This document shows, in pieces, positions 16,471-25,453 of a stretch of 64,000 nt of DNA. Numbering within the stretch: the first letter of the stretch is position 1; each line of letters starts with the position of its first letter. Below the pieces are notes generated by a model, which saw only the letters and a program-made list of their open reading frames with translations, did no database searches and was not told where the DNA came from. Origin of the DNA: Chitinibacter bivalviorum (GTDB taxonomy: Bacteria > Pseudomonadota > Gammaproteobacteria > Burkholderiales > Chitinibacteraceae); contig NZ_CP058627.1 of NCBI RefSeq assembly GCF_013403565.1, positions 2,046,001-2,110,000 on the forward strand, in the 5' to 3' direction. The position numbers were made by a program, and so were the translations under genes.

Positions 16471-17807
16471 CAGCCCTGCTCTCCTAGCGCGCGCAGTAGG
16501 CCGCGGGCTTTATGGCGAGTTTCCTGCAATTCACGTTCGGCATCCGAGTCGGCCACAATGCCCGCGCCGGCGCGGAAATACAGTTGCTGATCTTGCATCA
16601 CAAAAGTACGAATCAGAATATTGGTATCCATACTGCCATCGCGATTGATGTAACCCAAACTGCCGGTATACGCCAGCCGCGCACGGTCTTCCAGCTCACG
16701 AATAATCTGCATACAGCGCACTTTAGGGCAGCCAGTGATCGTACCGCCCGGAAACAGCGCGCGCAGAATATCGGCAGCATTAATACCCTCACGGGTATGA
16801 GCGCGAATGTTTGATTCTATATGGTGTACAAACGCATACGTCTCAACCGCCATTAGCTCGTCGACATGTACCGTACCGGGAACGGCGATGCGCCCCAAGT
16901 CGTTACGCTCTAGATCGACCAGCATAATGTGCTCGGCGCGCTCTTTGGGCGTATTGAGCAAACGCTCTTTCAACGCGGCGTCTTCCACCGGGTCGAGCGA
17001 ACGGGCAAAGGTGCCTGCAATCGGGCGCGTTTGCACCACGCCATCGCGCACACTGACCAGCCGCTCGGGCGAGCTGCTAATCACTTGCCCGACTGCATCA
17101 CCCAGATTGAGATAAGCCGAAAACGGCGCGGGGTTGGCGGTGCGTAAATGCGCGTACACATCCAGCGGCGCGCCTTGTGCCAGCGTCACATCCCAACCGC
17201 GTGATAGATTGACCTGAAACACATCGCCATCGACGATGTATTGCTTGGCGCGCGCGACGCCAGAAAGAAATTGTTGCGGCTCATCTTCGGAAATCTGCGC
17301 AATCTGCAATGCAGCAGGCTGCCATGACGCTGCAGCCAGCACCAATTCATTGAGCTGGGCGAGCTGCTCTGCCGTTTCGGCAATTAAAGTCGCCTGTTGG
17401 GTTTCGCGATGCAATAGCACCGCCGCAGGGCAACGGATTAAGGCCGCGAGTGGGAAGTCGGTGATTGGAACTGCGCTGGCAGCCACTTTGTCCTCACCGG
17501 CAAAACGCGTTGGCACGGTTGGCTCGAAGGTTTCCAGCAATTCATAGCCAGCATACACCAACCAACCACCATGGAACGGCCAGTCATTGGCGCACACGGC
17601 AGCGGTCGGCAGCGCAGCGAGATCGGCGACAAATTGCGCGCCTTCAGTCGCCGTGTAGCGGCGCTGATCCTGCGGCAAGGCCAGCAAAATATCCCAACCT
17701 TGCGTGCGTGCCGATTGCAAGAGCGAAGGGAAAAACTGCGGCTGCGTCGCCGCCAGCGCGATCAAATCGGGAACAAAATTGAGACTAGAGGTATGATATT
17801 CATGCAT
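16470..17807 (-). CDS. pabB: Aminodeoxychorismate synthase component I
   Basis: Converts chorismate and ammonia (from a PabA glutaminase) to 4-amino-4-deoxychorismate. The product of about 445 residues has the chorismate-binding domain with SSSPERLVSVRDGVVQTRPI, the ERAEHIMLVDLERNDLGRI region and FPGGTITGCPKVRCMQII. ATG 17807 (MHEYHTSS) is favoured; the longest frame would add 20 Arg-rich residues unlike the family. The ribosome-binding site is weak. pabC follows with an overlapping start. No fused PabA domain is present. Confidence 0.93.
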   Translation of the reverse strand: MHEYHTSSLNFVPDLIALAATQPQFFPSLLQSARTQGWDILLALPQDQRRYTATEGAQFVADLAALPTAAVCANDWPFHGGWLVYAGYELLETFEPTVPTRFAGEDKVAASAVPITDFPLAALIRCPAAVLLHRETQQATLIAETAEQLAQLNELVLAAASWQPAALQIAQISEDEPQQFLSGVARAKQYIVDGDVFQVNLSRGWDVTLAQGAPLDVYAHLRTANPAPFSAYLNLGDAVGQVISSSPERLVSVRDGVVQTRPIAGTFARSLDPVEDAALKERLLNTPKERAEHIMLVDLERNDLGRIAVPGTVHVDELMAVETYAFVHHIESNIRAHTREGINAADILRALFPGGTITGCPKVRCMQIIRELEDRARLAYTGSLGYINRDGSMDTNILIRTFVMQDQQLYFRAGAGIVADSDAERELQETRHKARGLLRALGEQG

Positions 17808-17900
17808 TTGCGCATTGTAATGGCTATTGCGCCGAAAAACGATACAGGATCTTCGGCAATGCGCCATCGACTCCCCTAACCCTGTTTGCGAGATTCTACA

Positions 17901-18431
17901 GTGCTAAAAAAAATACTCATTTGCGCAGCCCTTTGCAGCCCAGCTTTCAGTCTCGCCGAAGCGGAAACGCCCGCAGAGGTGCGTAGTGTCGCGGCGGTGG
18001 ATTTAAGTCGCTATGTGGGACAATGGTACGAAATCGCCAAATTCCCGATGTTTTTCCAACGTAACTGCGTCGCCGACACCACGGCCAATTACAGCAGCAA
18101 CCCCGATGGCAGCATCAAGGTGGTCAATCGCTGTCGGACAGAATCAGGCGAATTTGATCAGGCCGAAGGCAAAGCCACTGTCGTAGAAAACACCCACAAT
18201 TCGCAATTGAAAGTGAGCTTTTTCTGGCCTTTCAAAGCCGATTACTGGGTAATTGGTCTTGATCCTGCGTATCGCTGGGCTGTGGTGGGTAATCCGAATC
18301 GTAAATACTTGTGGATTTTGTCGCGCACACCGCAGTTAGCAGACAGCGACTTGGCGGCAGCGCAAATTGCCGCGACCGCTCAAGGCTATGATTTACGCAA
18401 TCTGGATTACACCAAGCAAAGCAAACCGTAG
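17901..18431 (+). CDS. blc: Bacterial lipocalin (Blc-like)
   Basis: Small-ligand or lipid-binding beta-barrel of the outer membrane/periplasm. The product of about 176 residues has a signal peptide (LKKILICAALCSPAFSLA) and the lipocalin motif YVGQWYEIAKFPMFFQRNC near the N-terminus. RWAVVGNPNRKYLWILSRTP is the second conserved region. E. coli Blc is a lipoprotein; here no proper lipobox is seen, so it may be a soluble periplasmic form. GTG 17901 gives the cleanest signal peptide; a TTG at 17886 is possible. The TAG stop is the edge of a 49-bp repeat that fills the gap to the convergent DUF1631 gene. Confidence 0.85.
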   Translation: MLKKILICAALCSPAFSLAEAETPAEVRSVAAVDLSRYVGQWYEIAKFPMFFQRNCVADTTANYSSNPDGSIKVVNRCRTESGEFDQAEGKATVVENTHNSQLKVSFFWPFKADYWVIGLDPAYRWAVVGNPNRKYLWILSRTPQLADSDLAAAQIAATAQGYDLRNLDYTKQSKP

Positions 18432-18479
18432 GGTATATGCATGAAGACCTTATTTCAAAAGCTCTTCATGCATATACAT
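18431..18479. repeat. 49-bp palindromic element, copy 3
   Basis: Ends GGGTAT and ATACAT, with a perfect 15-bp inner inverted repeat (18433-18447 and 18463-18477, core TATGCATGAAGA). It spans exactly the space between two convergent genes: the last base of the lipocalin stop is its first base, and the first stop base of the DUF1631 gene is its last. Confidence 0.88.
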
Positions 18480-20977
18480 CATGCAGCTTGCGCATCCAAG
18501 ATATCGGCAGAATTGAGCAAAGATTCCATTGCACGCTCGAACAGCGGCGCTTGCTCCAACCAGCGAGCACGGCCTGCTCTGAGCAGACGACGGAATACCG
18601 ACAGACTCAATACCGATGGGTGACCGCCATCTTCGAGGTTGAGTAGCAGTCGCGTCTCATTCGGGCTCATCCAGCACAAGCGCGCTTGGGTAAGCTTGCC
18701 AGTCAGATTGATTTCAATCGGTACACCACTGCGCAAACGCTCGAACAATTCTGCATTGCTAAGCTCGACCGCTTCAACTTGCGCGGGCAAGTCTGCCAAT
18801 TCAGATTCAGCCTGCGCATCAATAAAGCCGATTTCGACTTTCAATTCGTCAATCGCTCGATCCAGCAATAATGGATTCACTTCGGCCAGATCCGGCAACT
18901 GAGCCAGATCCGTATCGCTTGCCACTTCACTGATAAAGTCAGATAAACGCGCGCGCAGCATGGCCATTGATGGCACATCGGTCGGCGCGGCAGCTGAGCC
19001 CGCGATGGCGGCGCGATGTGCGTCGATCATATAGGTTTTAAATTGCTGCTGCTGTGCCGCCGTCCACGGTGAATTTTTCAGGCCTTCATTCAAAGTACCG
19101 ATCAGACGCGGGATCATCCCTAGCAATTCTTGCTTGTCTTCCCGTGTGACTTTGGGTGCAATACTCCACATCAACTCCGGCACAAAGATCCGAAAGCGCA
19201 AAGCCTGAATGGCATCGCCACGCTCAGCAAATTCAATTGCATACGGCCAGACATTGATGAAGAAATTTTGCAAAATCTCATCCAGTTTAAAACTCGCCAA
19301 AGCTTCAGAGGTTTGCGACGTGATGCGCGCAAAACGCAAAGTACGGCTTTCGGCATTTTCAATCGCTTGCGAGGCGATTTCGGCCTTTTCATCTGCGGCG
19401 CGCAATTCACGCGCAATAAATCGATCAAGCTCATCGAGCATGCGCGCAAACAGCGCGACGTTTTCTTCTTCTTCCTGCAGCAGCGTTTCAATAATGCGCC
19501 GAATTTCGGCGGTCACGCGCTCGGCTTTTGGATCAAGCTGCTGCAAACCTTGCGCGATCGAACCGATGCGATTCACCAGTAAACGCGCGGGGTGATGCTT
19601 ATGCGAAAACAGCGCTGGGTCTTGCAGGGCGGTTTTCAATACCACCCATTGCAAGCGCCCTAACTGGGCGCGAATCTCAGAAGGAACTTGGCCATCTCGC
19701 AAAATAAACTCGAACAACATACCGACAATGTCGATAATCATTTGTTCGTTAATATCTTGCGTAACCTCGTTAAGCTCGGCGCGCTGCTCCAAAATCAGAT
19801 TGCGAACCTGACCATGCGCATCCAGCGCGACCCCTTCCACATGCTGTTGCTGCAGCTGCGAAATGGTTTGCGACAGATCCACACTTAATACTTGCGGCGT
19901 GGTCTGGATTGCGGCGGTACCGCCAAACAGTTGGCGTATGGCTGTACCTACATGCTGAACTGTATTTAACCAACCCGATTGCAAGCCACTGAGCATCGAG
20001 CCCATGCCTGCTGCGGCATTTGAGTTTGCCGCCGCCACATTACCCGACCAGTTCGCTGACTGGCTATTAGACGATTGCATTGCCTGCTGGCGCATTAACT
20101 CCGACCACTGTCCCAAGCGGGCGCCAGAGCTTAATGTACCTGGCTGCTGGATGCCATTTTGGATTGGATTGGAATATCCACCTTCCATAAATGGTTGTGG
20201 GCCAGCCCCTATCCCTGCGACTGAGGCATCGACACTGGTGTCGATCACATCGCCATACGCGGCAAACTCAGACACATCCGTTTGCTCTAAGGGGTCGGCG
20301 GCCATCTGCCGCATTGCCAAGGGGTCGGGCAATTGACGTACTTTCAACTGTAATTGCGCAGCAATCCCATGCTGTGCCAATAATCGATTTAAGGCTTCAT
20401 AAATCTTAGCAACGTGTTTTAGCAACTGTTCAGTGAGGCTATCGCATAAGGTTTCGTGCAACTCAGGCTCGATCTCAAGCTGCTCGGCAGCCATCGTGAT
20501 ACAGCGCGACAAAAGATAGGGTCGGAATGGATTTTCGCGCTCATTAATATCATCCTGATCAAACAGGATTGCCATGCGGATATTCAGATCGCGCAATTGC
20601 TCTTCGGCCGCATTTCGCAGACGAGTGGTAAGCTCATCAATTTTGAGCTCACCATCAAATTCACCCGCATCGACTAGCGATAAGCTATTGGCCGAAAACG
20701 ATTCACTAAAAGAGGGTCGGAAAGTGCTATATGCGGTTTGATAACTGCGATTGAGCAATCGATCCATACCGGATGCAAGTTGCTCCAGCCAAGCTTGTTC
20801 ACGCGTCATCAATGCCGCGCGTGCATCGAGCATGCGACGCTGTTCACTTAAATTTGCGGCTTTATCTGCTCGCAAAAACAATGCATCTGCACTTTGCGAA
20901 ATTAAATCCGGCAGCACATCATTAAATGCCCGCAAGTATGCGCCGCGAGTCGCGGTGAGTAGTCCATTCCTATCCAT
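18479..20977 (-). CDS. DUF1631 family protein
   Basis: A large 832-residue protein matching, by overall sequence style, the DUF1631 family common in beta- and gammaproteobacteria. Its function is not established. The protein is largely helical, with an N-terminal conserved region, a low-complexity Gly/Ser/Asn/Gln stretch (about 255-340), a long middle domain, and an acidic segment. A C-terminal region (about 770-832: NLTGKLTQARLCWMSPNE, then LSVFRRLLRAGRARWLE) resembles a PilZ-type beta-barrel. It has no signal peptide. Older annotations of this family as thymidine phosphorylase are not supported by anything visible here. The gene is monocistronic. Confidence 0.75.
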   Translation of the reverse strand: MDRNGLLTATRGAYLRAFNDVLPDLISQSADALFLRADKAANLSEQRRMLDARAALMTREQAWLEQLASGMDRLLNRSYQTAYSTFRPSFSESFSANSLSLVDAGEFDGELKIDELTTRLRNAAEEQLRDLNIRMAILFDQDDINERENPFRPYLLSRCITMAAEQLEIEPELHETLCDSLTEQLLKHVAKIYEALNRLLAQHGIAAQLQLKVRQLPDPLAMRQMAADPLEQTDVSEFAAYGDVIDTSVDASVAGIGAGPQPFMEGGYSNPIQNGIQQPGTLSSGARLGQWSELMRQQAMQSSNSQSANWSGNVAAANSNAAAGMGSMLSGLQSGWLNTVQHVGTAIRQLFGGTAAIQTTPQVLSVDLSQTISQLQQQHVEGVALDAHGQVRNLILEQRAELNEVTQDINEQMIIDIVGMLFEFILRDGQVPSEIRAQLGRLQWVVLKTALQDPALFSHKHHPARLLVNRIGSIAQGLQQLDPKAERVTAEIRRIIETLLQEEEENVALFARMLDELDRFIARELRAADEKAEIASQAIENAESRTLRFARITSQTSEALASFKLDEILQNFFINVWPYAIEFAERGDAIQALRFRIFVPELMWSIAPKVTREDKQELLGMIPRLIGTLNEGLKNSPWTAAQQQQFKTYMIDAHRAAIAGSAAAPTDVPSMAMLRARLSDFISEVASDTDLAQLPDLAEVNPLLLDRAIDELKVEIGFIDAQAESELADLPAQVEAVELSNAELFERLRSGVPIEINLTGKLTQARLCWMSPNETRLLLNLEDGGHPSVLSLSVFRRLLRAGRARWLEQAPLFERAMESLLNSADILDAQAA

Positions 20978-21160
20978 ACCTATCCATTTTGCGCTAGGCT
21001 ATTTCATCTGATTAAAACACAGGTGATTGCCATTATTCATTTTTGTTGTAATCCGCATTGTAAGGATTTTCACCCAAGCTCGTCGATCATCTTTAGCTTA
21101 CAACTGACAGATGGCATGCGCATATGTTGCTCCCATTACCCGATCTCAATGTCTTGCCCA

Positions 21161-21192
21161 AAAAAAAGCCACCTACAGAGAGGTGGCTTTTT
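21161..21192 (-). terminator. Rho-independent terminator after fabF
   Basis: Stem AAAAAGCCACCT/AGGTGGCTTTTT (21163-21174 and 21181-21192) with a 6-base loop; on the minus strand it is followed by a T run. It ends the fatty-acid gene cluster 14 bases after fabF. Confidence 0.9.
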
Positions 21193-21205
21193 GCATTTTC
21201 GGCAT

Positions 21206-22447
21206 TTAGACCTTGCGGAATACCAAAGTACCGTTGGTACCGCCAAATCCAAAGCTATTGGAAATCGCAACATCGATCTTCATATCACGCGCGGTATTGG
21301 CGCAGTAATCCAAATCGCAACCCGACTCGAAATCTTGTTCGAACAAATTGATTGTTGGTGGTGAAACTTGATTATGCAAAGCCAAGATAGAGTAAATAGC
21401 CTCAACACCACCTGCTCCACCCAATAAGTGGCCAGTCATTGATTTGGTTGAGTTCACAACAACTTTCTTCGCGTGCTCGCCCAAAGCAATCTTCAAAGCA
21501 TTGGTTTCGTTCGCGTCACCCAATGGAGTTGAAGTGCCGTGCGCATTAACATAGTCAACAGCATCCGCATTCAAGCCTGCATCACGCAAAGCATTCATCA
21601 CACCGCGCGCAGGGCCATCAGCGTTCGGCGCAGTGATGTGGTGCGCATCTGAGCTCATGCCAAAGCCCACCAACTCCGCGTAGATTTTCGCGCCGCGTTT
21701 TTTCGCGTGTTCGTATTCTTCGAGCACCAACACACCCGCGCCTTCACCCATCACAAAACCATCGCGGCCTTTATCCCAAGGACGTGAAGAAGTTGCTGGA
21801 TCATCATTGCGAGTCGACAGCGCTTTCATCGCGGCAAAGCCACCGATGCCCAATTTAGAAATCGCACCTTCAGCACCACCCGCCACCATAATGTCGGCAT
21901 CGCCGTATTGGATCATACGCGCCGAGTCACCAATACAATGCGCGCCAGTGGTACACGCCGAAACGATACCGTAGCTCGGGCCTTGATAGCCTTTGATAAT
22001 CGACACGTGACCAGCGATCAGATTCACCAGTGAGCCTGGAATAAAGAATGGGCCAATTTTACGTGGGCCGCCGTGTACTACGTCCACACCGGTATTTTCA
22101 ATCAGTGGCAAACCACCGATACCCGAGCCGATATTCACGCCAACGCGTGTTTTATCCAGATTTGGCACATCATCGAGGCCAGAATCAGCAACCGCTTGCA
22201 ATGCAGCAGCAATACCGTAGTGAATGAACACATCCATGCGACGTGCATCTTTAGCACTAATGTATTGGCTAATATCGAAATCTTTAACTTCACCCGCAAT
22301 TTGGCAAGCCAGATCGCTAGCATCAAATCGGGTAATCATACCAATGCCAGACTTGCCAGCAAGCAGGTTGGCCCAGCCAGTGGCAACATCATTGCCGACG
22401 GGGGAAACTTGACCCAAACCGGTAACAACTACTCTGCGTTTAGACAC
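21206..22447 (-). CDS. fabF: 3-oxoacyl-[ACP] synthase II
   Basis: Condensing enzyme that elongates acyl-ACP with malonyl-ACP. The 413-residue protein starts [17 protein letters not shown] and has the thiolase-fold catalytic triad: Cys in [13 protein letters not shown], His in [12 protein letters not shown], and His in [16 protein letters not shown] 22447 has GCGGAG upstream and gives the normal FabF length; a TTG seven codons earlier has no ribosome-binding site. It lies downstream of acpP, past a terminator-like hairpin. Confidence 0.95.
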   Translation of the reverse strand: MSKRRVVVTGLGQVSPVGNDVATGWANLLAGKSGIGMITRFDASDLACQIAGEVKDFDISQYISAKDARRMDVFIHYGIAAALQAVADSGLDDVPNLDKTRVGVNIGSGIGGLPLIENTGVDVVHGGPRKIGPFFIPGSLVNLIAGHVSIIKGYQGPSYGIVSACTTGAHCIGDSARMIQYGDADIMVAGGAEGAISKLGIGGFAAMKALSTRNDDPATSSRPWDKGRDGFVMGEGAGVLVLEEYEHAKKRGAKIYAELVGFGMSSDAHHITAPNADGPARGVMNALRDAGLNADAVDYVNAHGTSTPLGDANETNALKIALGEHAKKVVVNSTKSMTGHLLGGAGGVEAIYSILALHNQVSPPTINLFEQDFESGCDLDYCANTARDMKIDVAISNSFGFGGTNGTLVFRKV

Positions 22448-22530
22448 GTGGGGGTACTCCGCTTTCAAAGCCGGCCAGCGCCGGCTGCGCCATCAGTTGC
22501 AAATTCAAACTAATGTTGATGCGCCAGATA

Positions 22531-22563
22531 AAATAAAACCCCCGCTACAGCAAGCCATAGCGG
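22531..22563 (-). terminator. Terminator-like hairpin between acpP and fabF
   Basis: On the minus strand: stem CCGCTA/TAGCGG (22558-22563 and 22542-22547) followed by GGGTTTTATTTT. It probably ends part of the acpP transcripts, allowing acpP to be made in excess of fabF. Confidence 0.6.
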
Positions 22564-22582
22564 AGGTCTGGAATCACAAAAA

Positions 22583-22822
22583 TTACTTGTTCAGGTGCGC
22601 GTTAACGTAGTCAACAGCTTGTTGAACGGTAGTGATTTTTTCAGCGTCTTCGTCAGGGATTTCGCACTCGAATTCTTCTTCGAGGGCCATAACGAGTTCA
22701 ACGGTGTCGAGTGAGTCGGCGCCGAGGTCGTTTACGAATGAAGAATCAATCTTAACGTCAGTTTCTGGCACGCCCAGTTGCTCAGCAACAATCTTCTTCA
22801 CGCGCTGTTCGATGTTTTCCAT
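22583..22822 (-). CDS. acpP: Acyl carrier protein
   Basis: Carries growing acyl chains on a 4'-phosphopantetheine arm. The 79-residue acidic protein starts [17 protein letters not shown] and has the modification site Ser in [22 protein letters not shown] 22822 is chosen because ACP proteins begin at this point; GGGAAC lies upstream. It sits between fabG and fabF as in most betaproteobacteria. A long leader suggests its own promoter. Confidence 0.97.
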   Translation of the reverse strand: MENIEQRVKKIVAEQLGVPETDVKIDSSFVNDLGADSLDTVELVMALEEEFECEIPDEDAEKITTVQQAVDYVNAHLNK

Positions 22823-22873
22823 GGATTTAGTTCCCAAGCCTTTATTAGCTTAATTTCTGAAAAATGCGTTCGC

Positions 22874-22902
22874 ATTCTACCAAAGTTTTGGCGCTGCAAA
22901 CA
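22874..22902 (-). promoter_or_regulatory. Possible acpP promoter
   Basis: On the minus strand TAGAAT (22874-22879 on plus numbering) lies 17 bases after a weak -35, TGTTTG. Its position about 50 bases before acpP fits. The gap also has an ATCAGGTA/TACCTGAT hairpin (22984-22991 and 23013-23020) at the fabG stop. Confidence 0.4.
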
Positions 22903-23019
22903 GTTACATGATGCAATAAAGCGCAAATTTACTATTTTTCGAGCAATTTTGCTACCGCGACCGCGGATTTTTTATCACACCGCATCAGGTAAAACCGCAA
23001 TGTTGGCGATTCTACCTGA

Positions 23020-23763
23020 TTAATTCATAAACATCCCACCATTTACATGGATGGTGTTGCCTGTGATGTACGCCGCTTTATCCGAGGCCAAGAAGCCCAC
23101 TGCGTCGGCGATATCTTTTGGATCACCCAAACGACCCAAAGCGATATTGGCCACCAAATGTGCTTTTTGCTCGTCTGGCAAGCCTTTAGTCATATCGGTA
23201 TCGATAAAGCCAGGCGCAACCGCATTGACAGTCACACCGCGACTGCCGATCTCCTTAGCCAAAGATTTAGTAAAACCAAACAAAGCGGCCTTCGCGGCAG
23301 AGTAGTTGGTTTGTCCTGCATTGCCCGTCGCACCGACGACCGAAGCAATATTAATAATCCGGCCCCAACGTGCCTTCATCATATTGCGCATCACGGCTTT
23401 GGATAATTTGTACACAGGTTTAAGATTGGTATCCATAATGGCATCCCATTCTTCATCCTTCATGCGCATTAAGAGGTTATCACGCGTGATGCCGGCGTTA
23501 TTGACCAAAACGGCAATTGCACCAAATTCTTTCTCAATTTGCGCTACGATCGCGTCACAAGCACCGTCTTCGGTCACATTCAGACGCAAGCCTATGCCGG
23601 TAGCCCCTGCTTCTTTCAGGTACGCTGAAATCGCTTCTGCACCGCTATCGCTGGTGGCTGTACCGATGACTGTTGCGCCCATTTGCGCCAATTCCAACGC
23701 AATCGCTTGACCAATGCCACGTGACGCACCCGTCACCAACGCCACTTTACCTTGCAAACTCAT
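23020..23763 (-). CDS. fabG: 3-oxoacyl-[ACP] reductase
   Basis: NADPH-dependent reduction of beta-ketoacyl-ACP. The 247-residue short-chain dehydrogenase has the cofactor motif VTGASRGIG, the NNAG motif (LVNNAGITRDNLLMRM), catalytic Ser in INIASVVGATGNAGQ, and the YSAAK active-site Tyr/Lys (TNYSAAKAALFG). ATG 23763 follows GGAG on the minus strand. A 49-bp repeat starts 15 bases upstream of the start codon. Confidence 0.96.
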   Translation of the reverse strand: MSLQGKVALVTGASRGIGQAIALELAQMGATVIGTATSDSGAEAISAYLKEAGATGIGLRLNVTEDGACDAIVAQIEKEFGAIAVLVNNAGITRDNLLMRMKDEEWDAIMDTNLKPVYKLSKAVMRNMMKARWGRIINIASVVGATGNAGQTNYSAAKAALFGFTKSLAKEIGSRGVTVNAVAPGFIDTDMTKGLPDEQKAHLVANIALGRLGDPKDIADAVGFLASDKAAYITGNTIHVNGGMFMN

Positions 23764-23778
23764 GAAGATCTCCACTAT

Positions 23779-23827
23779 GGGTATACCCATCAAAACCAAT
23801 AAATAACTAGCCCGAATAGACATACCC
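23779..23827. repeat. 49-bp palindromic element, copy 4
   Basis: Ends GGGTAT and ATACCC; CAAAAC occurs at positions 13-18 of the left half. It lies immediately upstream of the fabG ribosome-binding site, in the gap after the lipoprotein gene. Confidence 0.88.
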
Positions 23828-23871
23828 TACACACCCATATACTGAGTGCGAATCAAAAGTATAAGCTTTAA

Positions 23872-24387
23872 TTATTTCAGCAATACAACGCCGACTTCTT
23901 TTTGCTGACATTCTTTGCGTTCACCGTTAGCCGTATCGATAACGATGCCACAAGCTCGGGCAATAATATAACCTTTGCCACTAGGGCTTGCAGCAAAAAA
24001 TGTGCTCACATCCTGCGGTATACCGGCCAAACTGATTTGCACTTGACTGGCTTTCCAGCTCAGTTGCGCACGGCTATTTTTTTGCGGATTTGCCGTCAAA
24101 AACAAATCTAGATCGGACGTATCTTTAACGGCATCAGCACTCAGATACAGATTTAATGTCGATGCGTCCACAGCCACCGCATCCCATTCGACGGTAAAAT
24201 CACCCGAAGCGATGCTCACCGCCGAGGCACTTGATGCAGCACCACTGCCCGTCACTCGCAGGGAGCTCAGTGTTGGCACTGTCGTACTTACGACAACGTT
24301 CACATTACCATTGTCGATTTTGACATTACCCCCGCCACACGCCACCAGCGCAGCGCAGATGACACTCAGCAACAAAACTCGGCGCAT
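23872..24387 (-). CDS. Predicted lipoprotein of unknown function within the fab cluster
   Basis: The 171-residue precursor has a lipoprotein signal (MRRVLLLSVICAALVAC, Cys17 lipidated) followed by GGG and a Val/Ser/Thr-rich beta-type sequence. Two further Cys lie near the C-terminus (ARACGIVID and RKECQQK). I do not recognise a family. It is transcribed in the same direction as, and sits between, fabD and fabG, an order that is normally uninterrupted. The 27-base gap to fabD suggests co-transcription. Confidence 0.7.
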   Translation of the reverse strand: MRRVLLLSVICAALVACGGGNVKIDNGNVNVVVSTTVPTLSSLRVTGSGAASSASAVSIASGDFTVEWDAVAVDASTLNLYLSADAVKDTSDLDLFLTANPQKNSRAQLSWKASQVQISLAGIPQDVSTFFAASPSGKGYIIARACGIVIDTANGERKECQQKEVGVVLLK

Positions 24388-24414
24388 GACCCATCCTTTG
24401 CAAAATTGATTTGA

Positions 24415-25350
24415 TTACAGCGCCGCTTGTAGTGCATCCAGGCTTGCCGCATCGAGCAAAGCAATCGATTGCAAATCCGAAGCAATGCGTTTATTGAGAC
24501 CGACCAGCACCTTACCTGGGCCGCATTCCGCCACCACGTTCACGCCATCCGCGACCATTTTCTGCACCGTTTCAACCCAACGCACCGGCTGGTACAACTG
24601 ACGCACCAGCGCATCGCGAATTTGGGCTGCATCAGCGTAAGCCGCAACATCAGCGTTATGTAGCACAGGTACTTTTGGCGCATTAATTTCGATCGTCGCT
24701 AATTTGGCAGCCAATTTTTCCGCAGCTGGTTTCATCAAATCACAATGCGAAGGTACAGACACAGGCAGCAATAATGCACGTTTCGCACCGCGCGCTTTAC
24801 ACGCTTCACAAGCACGCTCAACTGCCGCTTTATTACCTGCAATCACCACTTGACCGGGTGAGTTAAAATTCACTGCCTGTACGACCTCACCCTGCGCGGC
24901 TTCAGCACACGCAGCAATGATTTCTTCGTCAGCCAAATTCAAAATCGCCGCCATTGCGCCAACACCTGCTGGCACTGCTTCTTGCATCGCTTCCGCGCGC
25001 AAACGCACCAATTGCAAGGCATCGCCAAAACTAATGGCTTCAGCCGCCACCAATGCGGTGTACTCACCCAAGCTGTGTCCCGCCATCACGACAGGCATCG
25101 CACCGCCATTGGCTTGATAAGCACGCCAAGCGGCAACACCCGCCGTCAGCATCACGGGCTGAGTATTGACCGTTGCATTCAGGTCTTCGGCTGGACCATC
25201 ACTCACCATGGCCCACAGATCTTGGCCCAAAATACTTGATGCTTCATCAAAAGTAGCCTTCACCACGGCAGCCTGATTTGAATCAGCCCAACCATTCATC
25301 ATGCCAATCGATTGTGAACCCTGACCTGGAAATACAAATGCCAACGACAT
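24415..25350 (-). CDS. fabD: Malonyl-CoA:ACP transacylase
   Basis: Loads malonate from CoA onto acyl carrier protein. The 311-residue product has the FVFPGQGSQSIGMM start, the active-site Ser in MAGHSLGEYTALVAA, the conserved Arg in LVRLRAEAMQEA, and catalytic His in SVPSHCDLM. ATG 25350 has AAGGAG six bases upstream. A strong terminator lies between it and fabH, so fabD probably has its own promoter. Confidence 0.96.
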   Translation of the reverse strand: MSLAFVFPGQGSQSIGMMNGWADSNQAAVVKATFDEASSILGQDLWAMVSDGPAEDLNATVNTQPVMLTAGVAAWRAYQANGGAMPVVMAGHSLGEYTALVAAEAISFGDALQLVRLRAEAMQEAVPAGVGAMAAILNLADEEIIAACAEAAQGEVVQAVNFNSPGQVVIAGNKAAVERACEACKARGAKRALLLPVSVPSHCDLMKPAAEKLAAKLATIEINAPKVPVLHNADVAAYADAAQIRDALVRQLYQPVRWVETVQKMVADGVNVVAECGPGKVLVGLNKRIASDLQSIALLDAASLDALQAAL

Positions 25351-25419
25351 ATCCGACTCCTTCAATTGCGACGCTCACACACTGCGCGCAGATTAAAACA
25401 ACTGTTTCAATTCACCATA

Positions 25420-25447
25420 AAAAACGGCGCTTAGTGCGCCGTTTTTT
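25420..25447. terminator. Rho-independent terminator between fabH and fabD
   Basis: Stem AAAAACGGCGC/GCGCCGTTTTT (25420-25430 and 25436-25446), flanked by A and T runs. It ends the yceD-rpmF-plsX-fabH unit read on the minus strand. Confidence 0.88.
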
Positions 25448-25453
25448 TAACTA

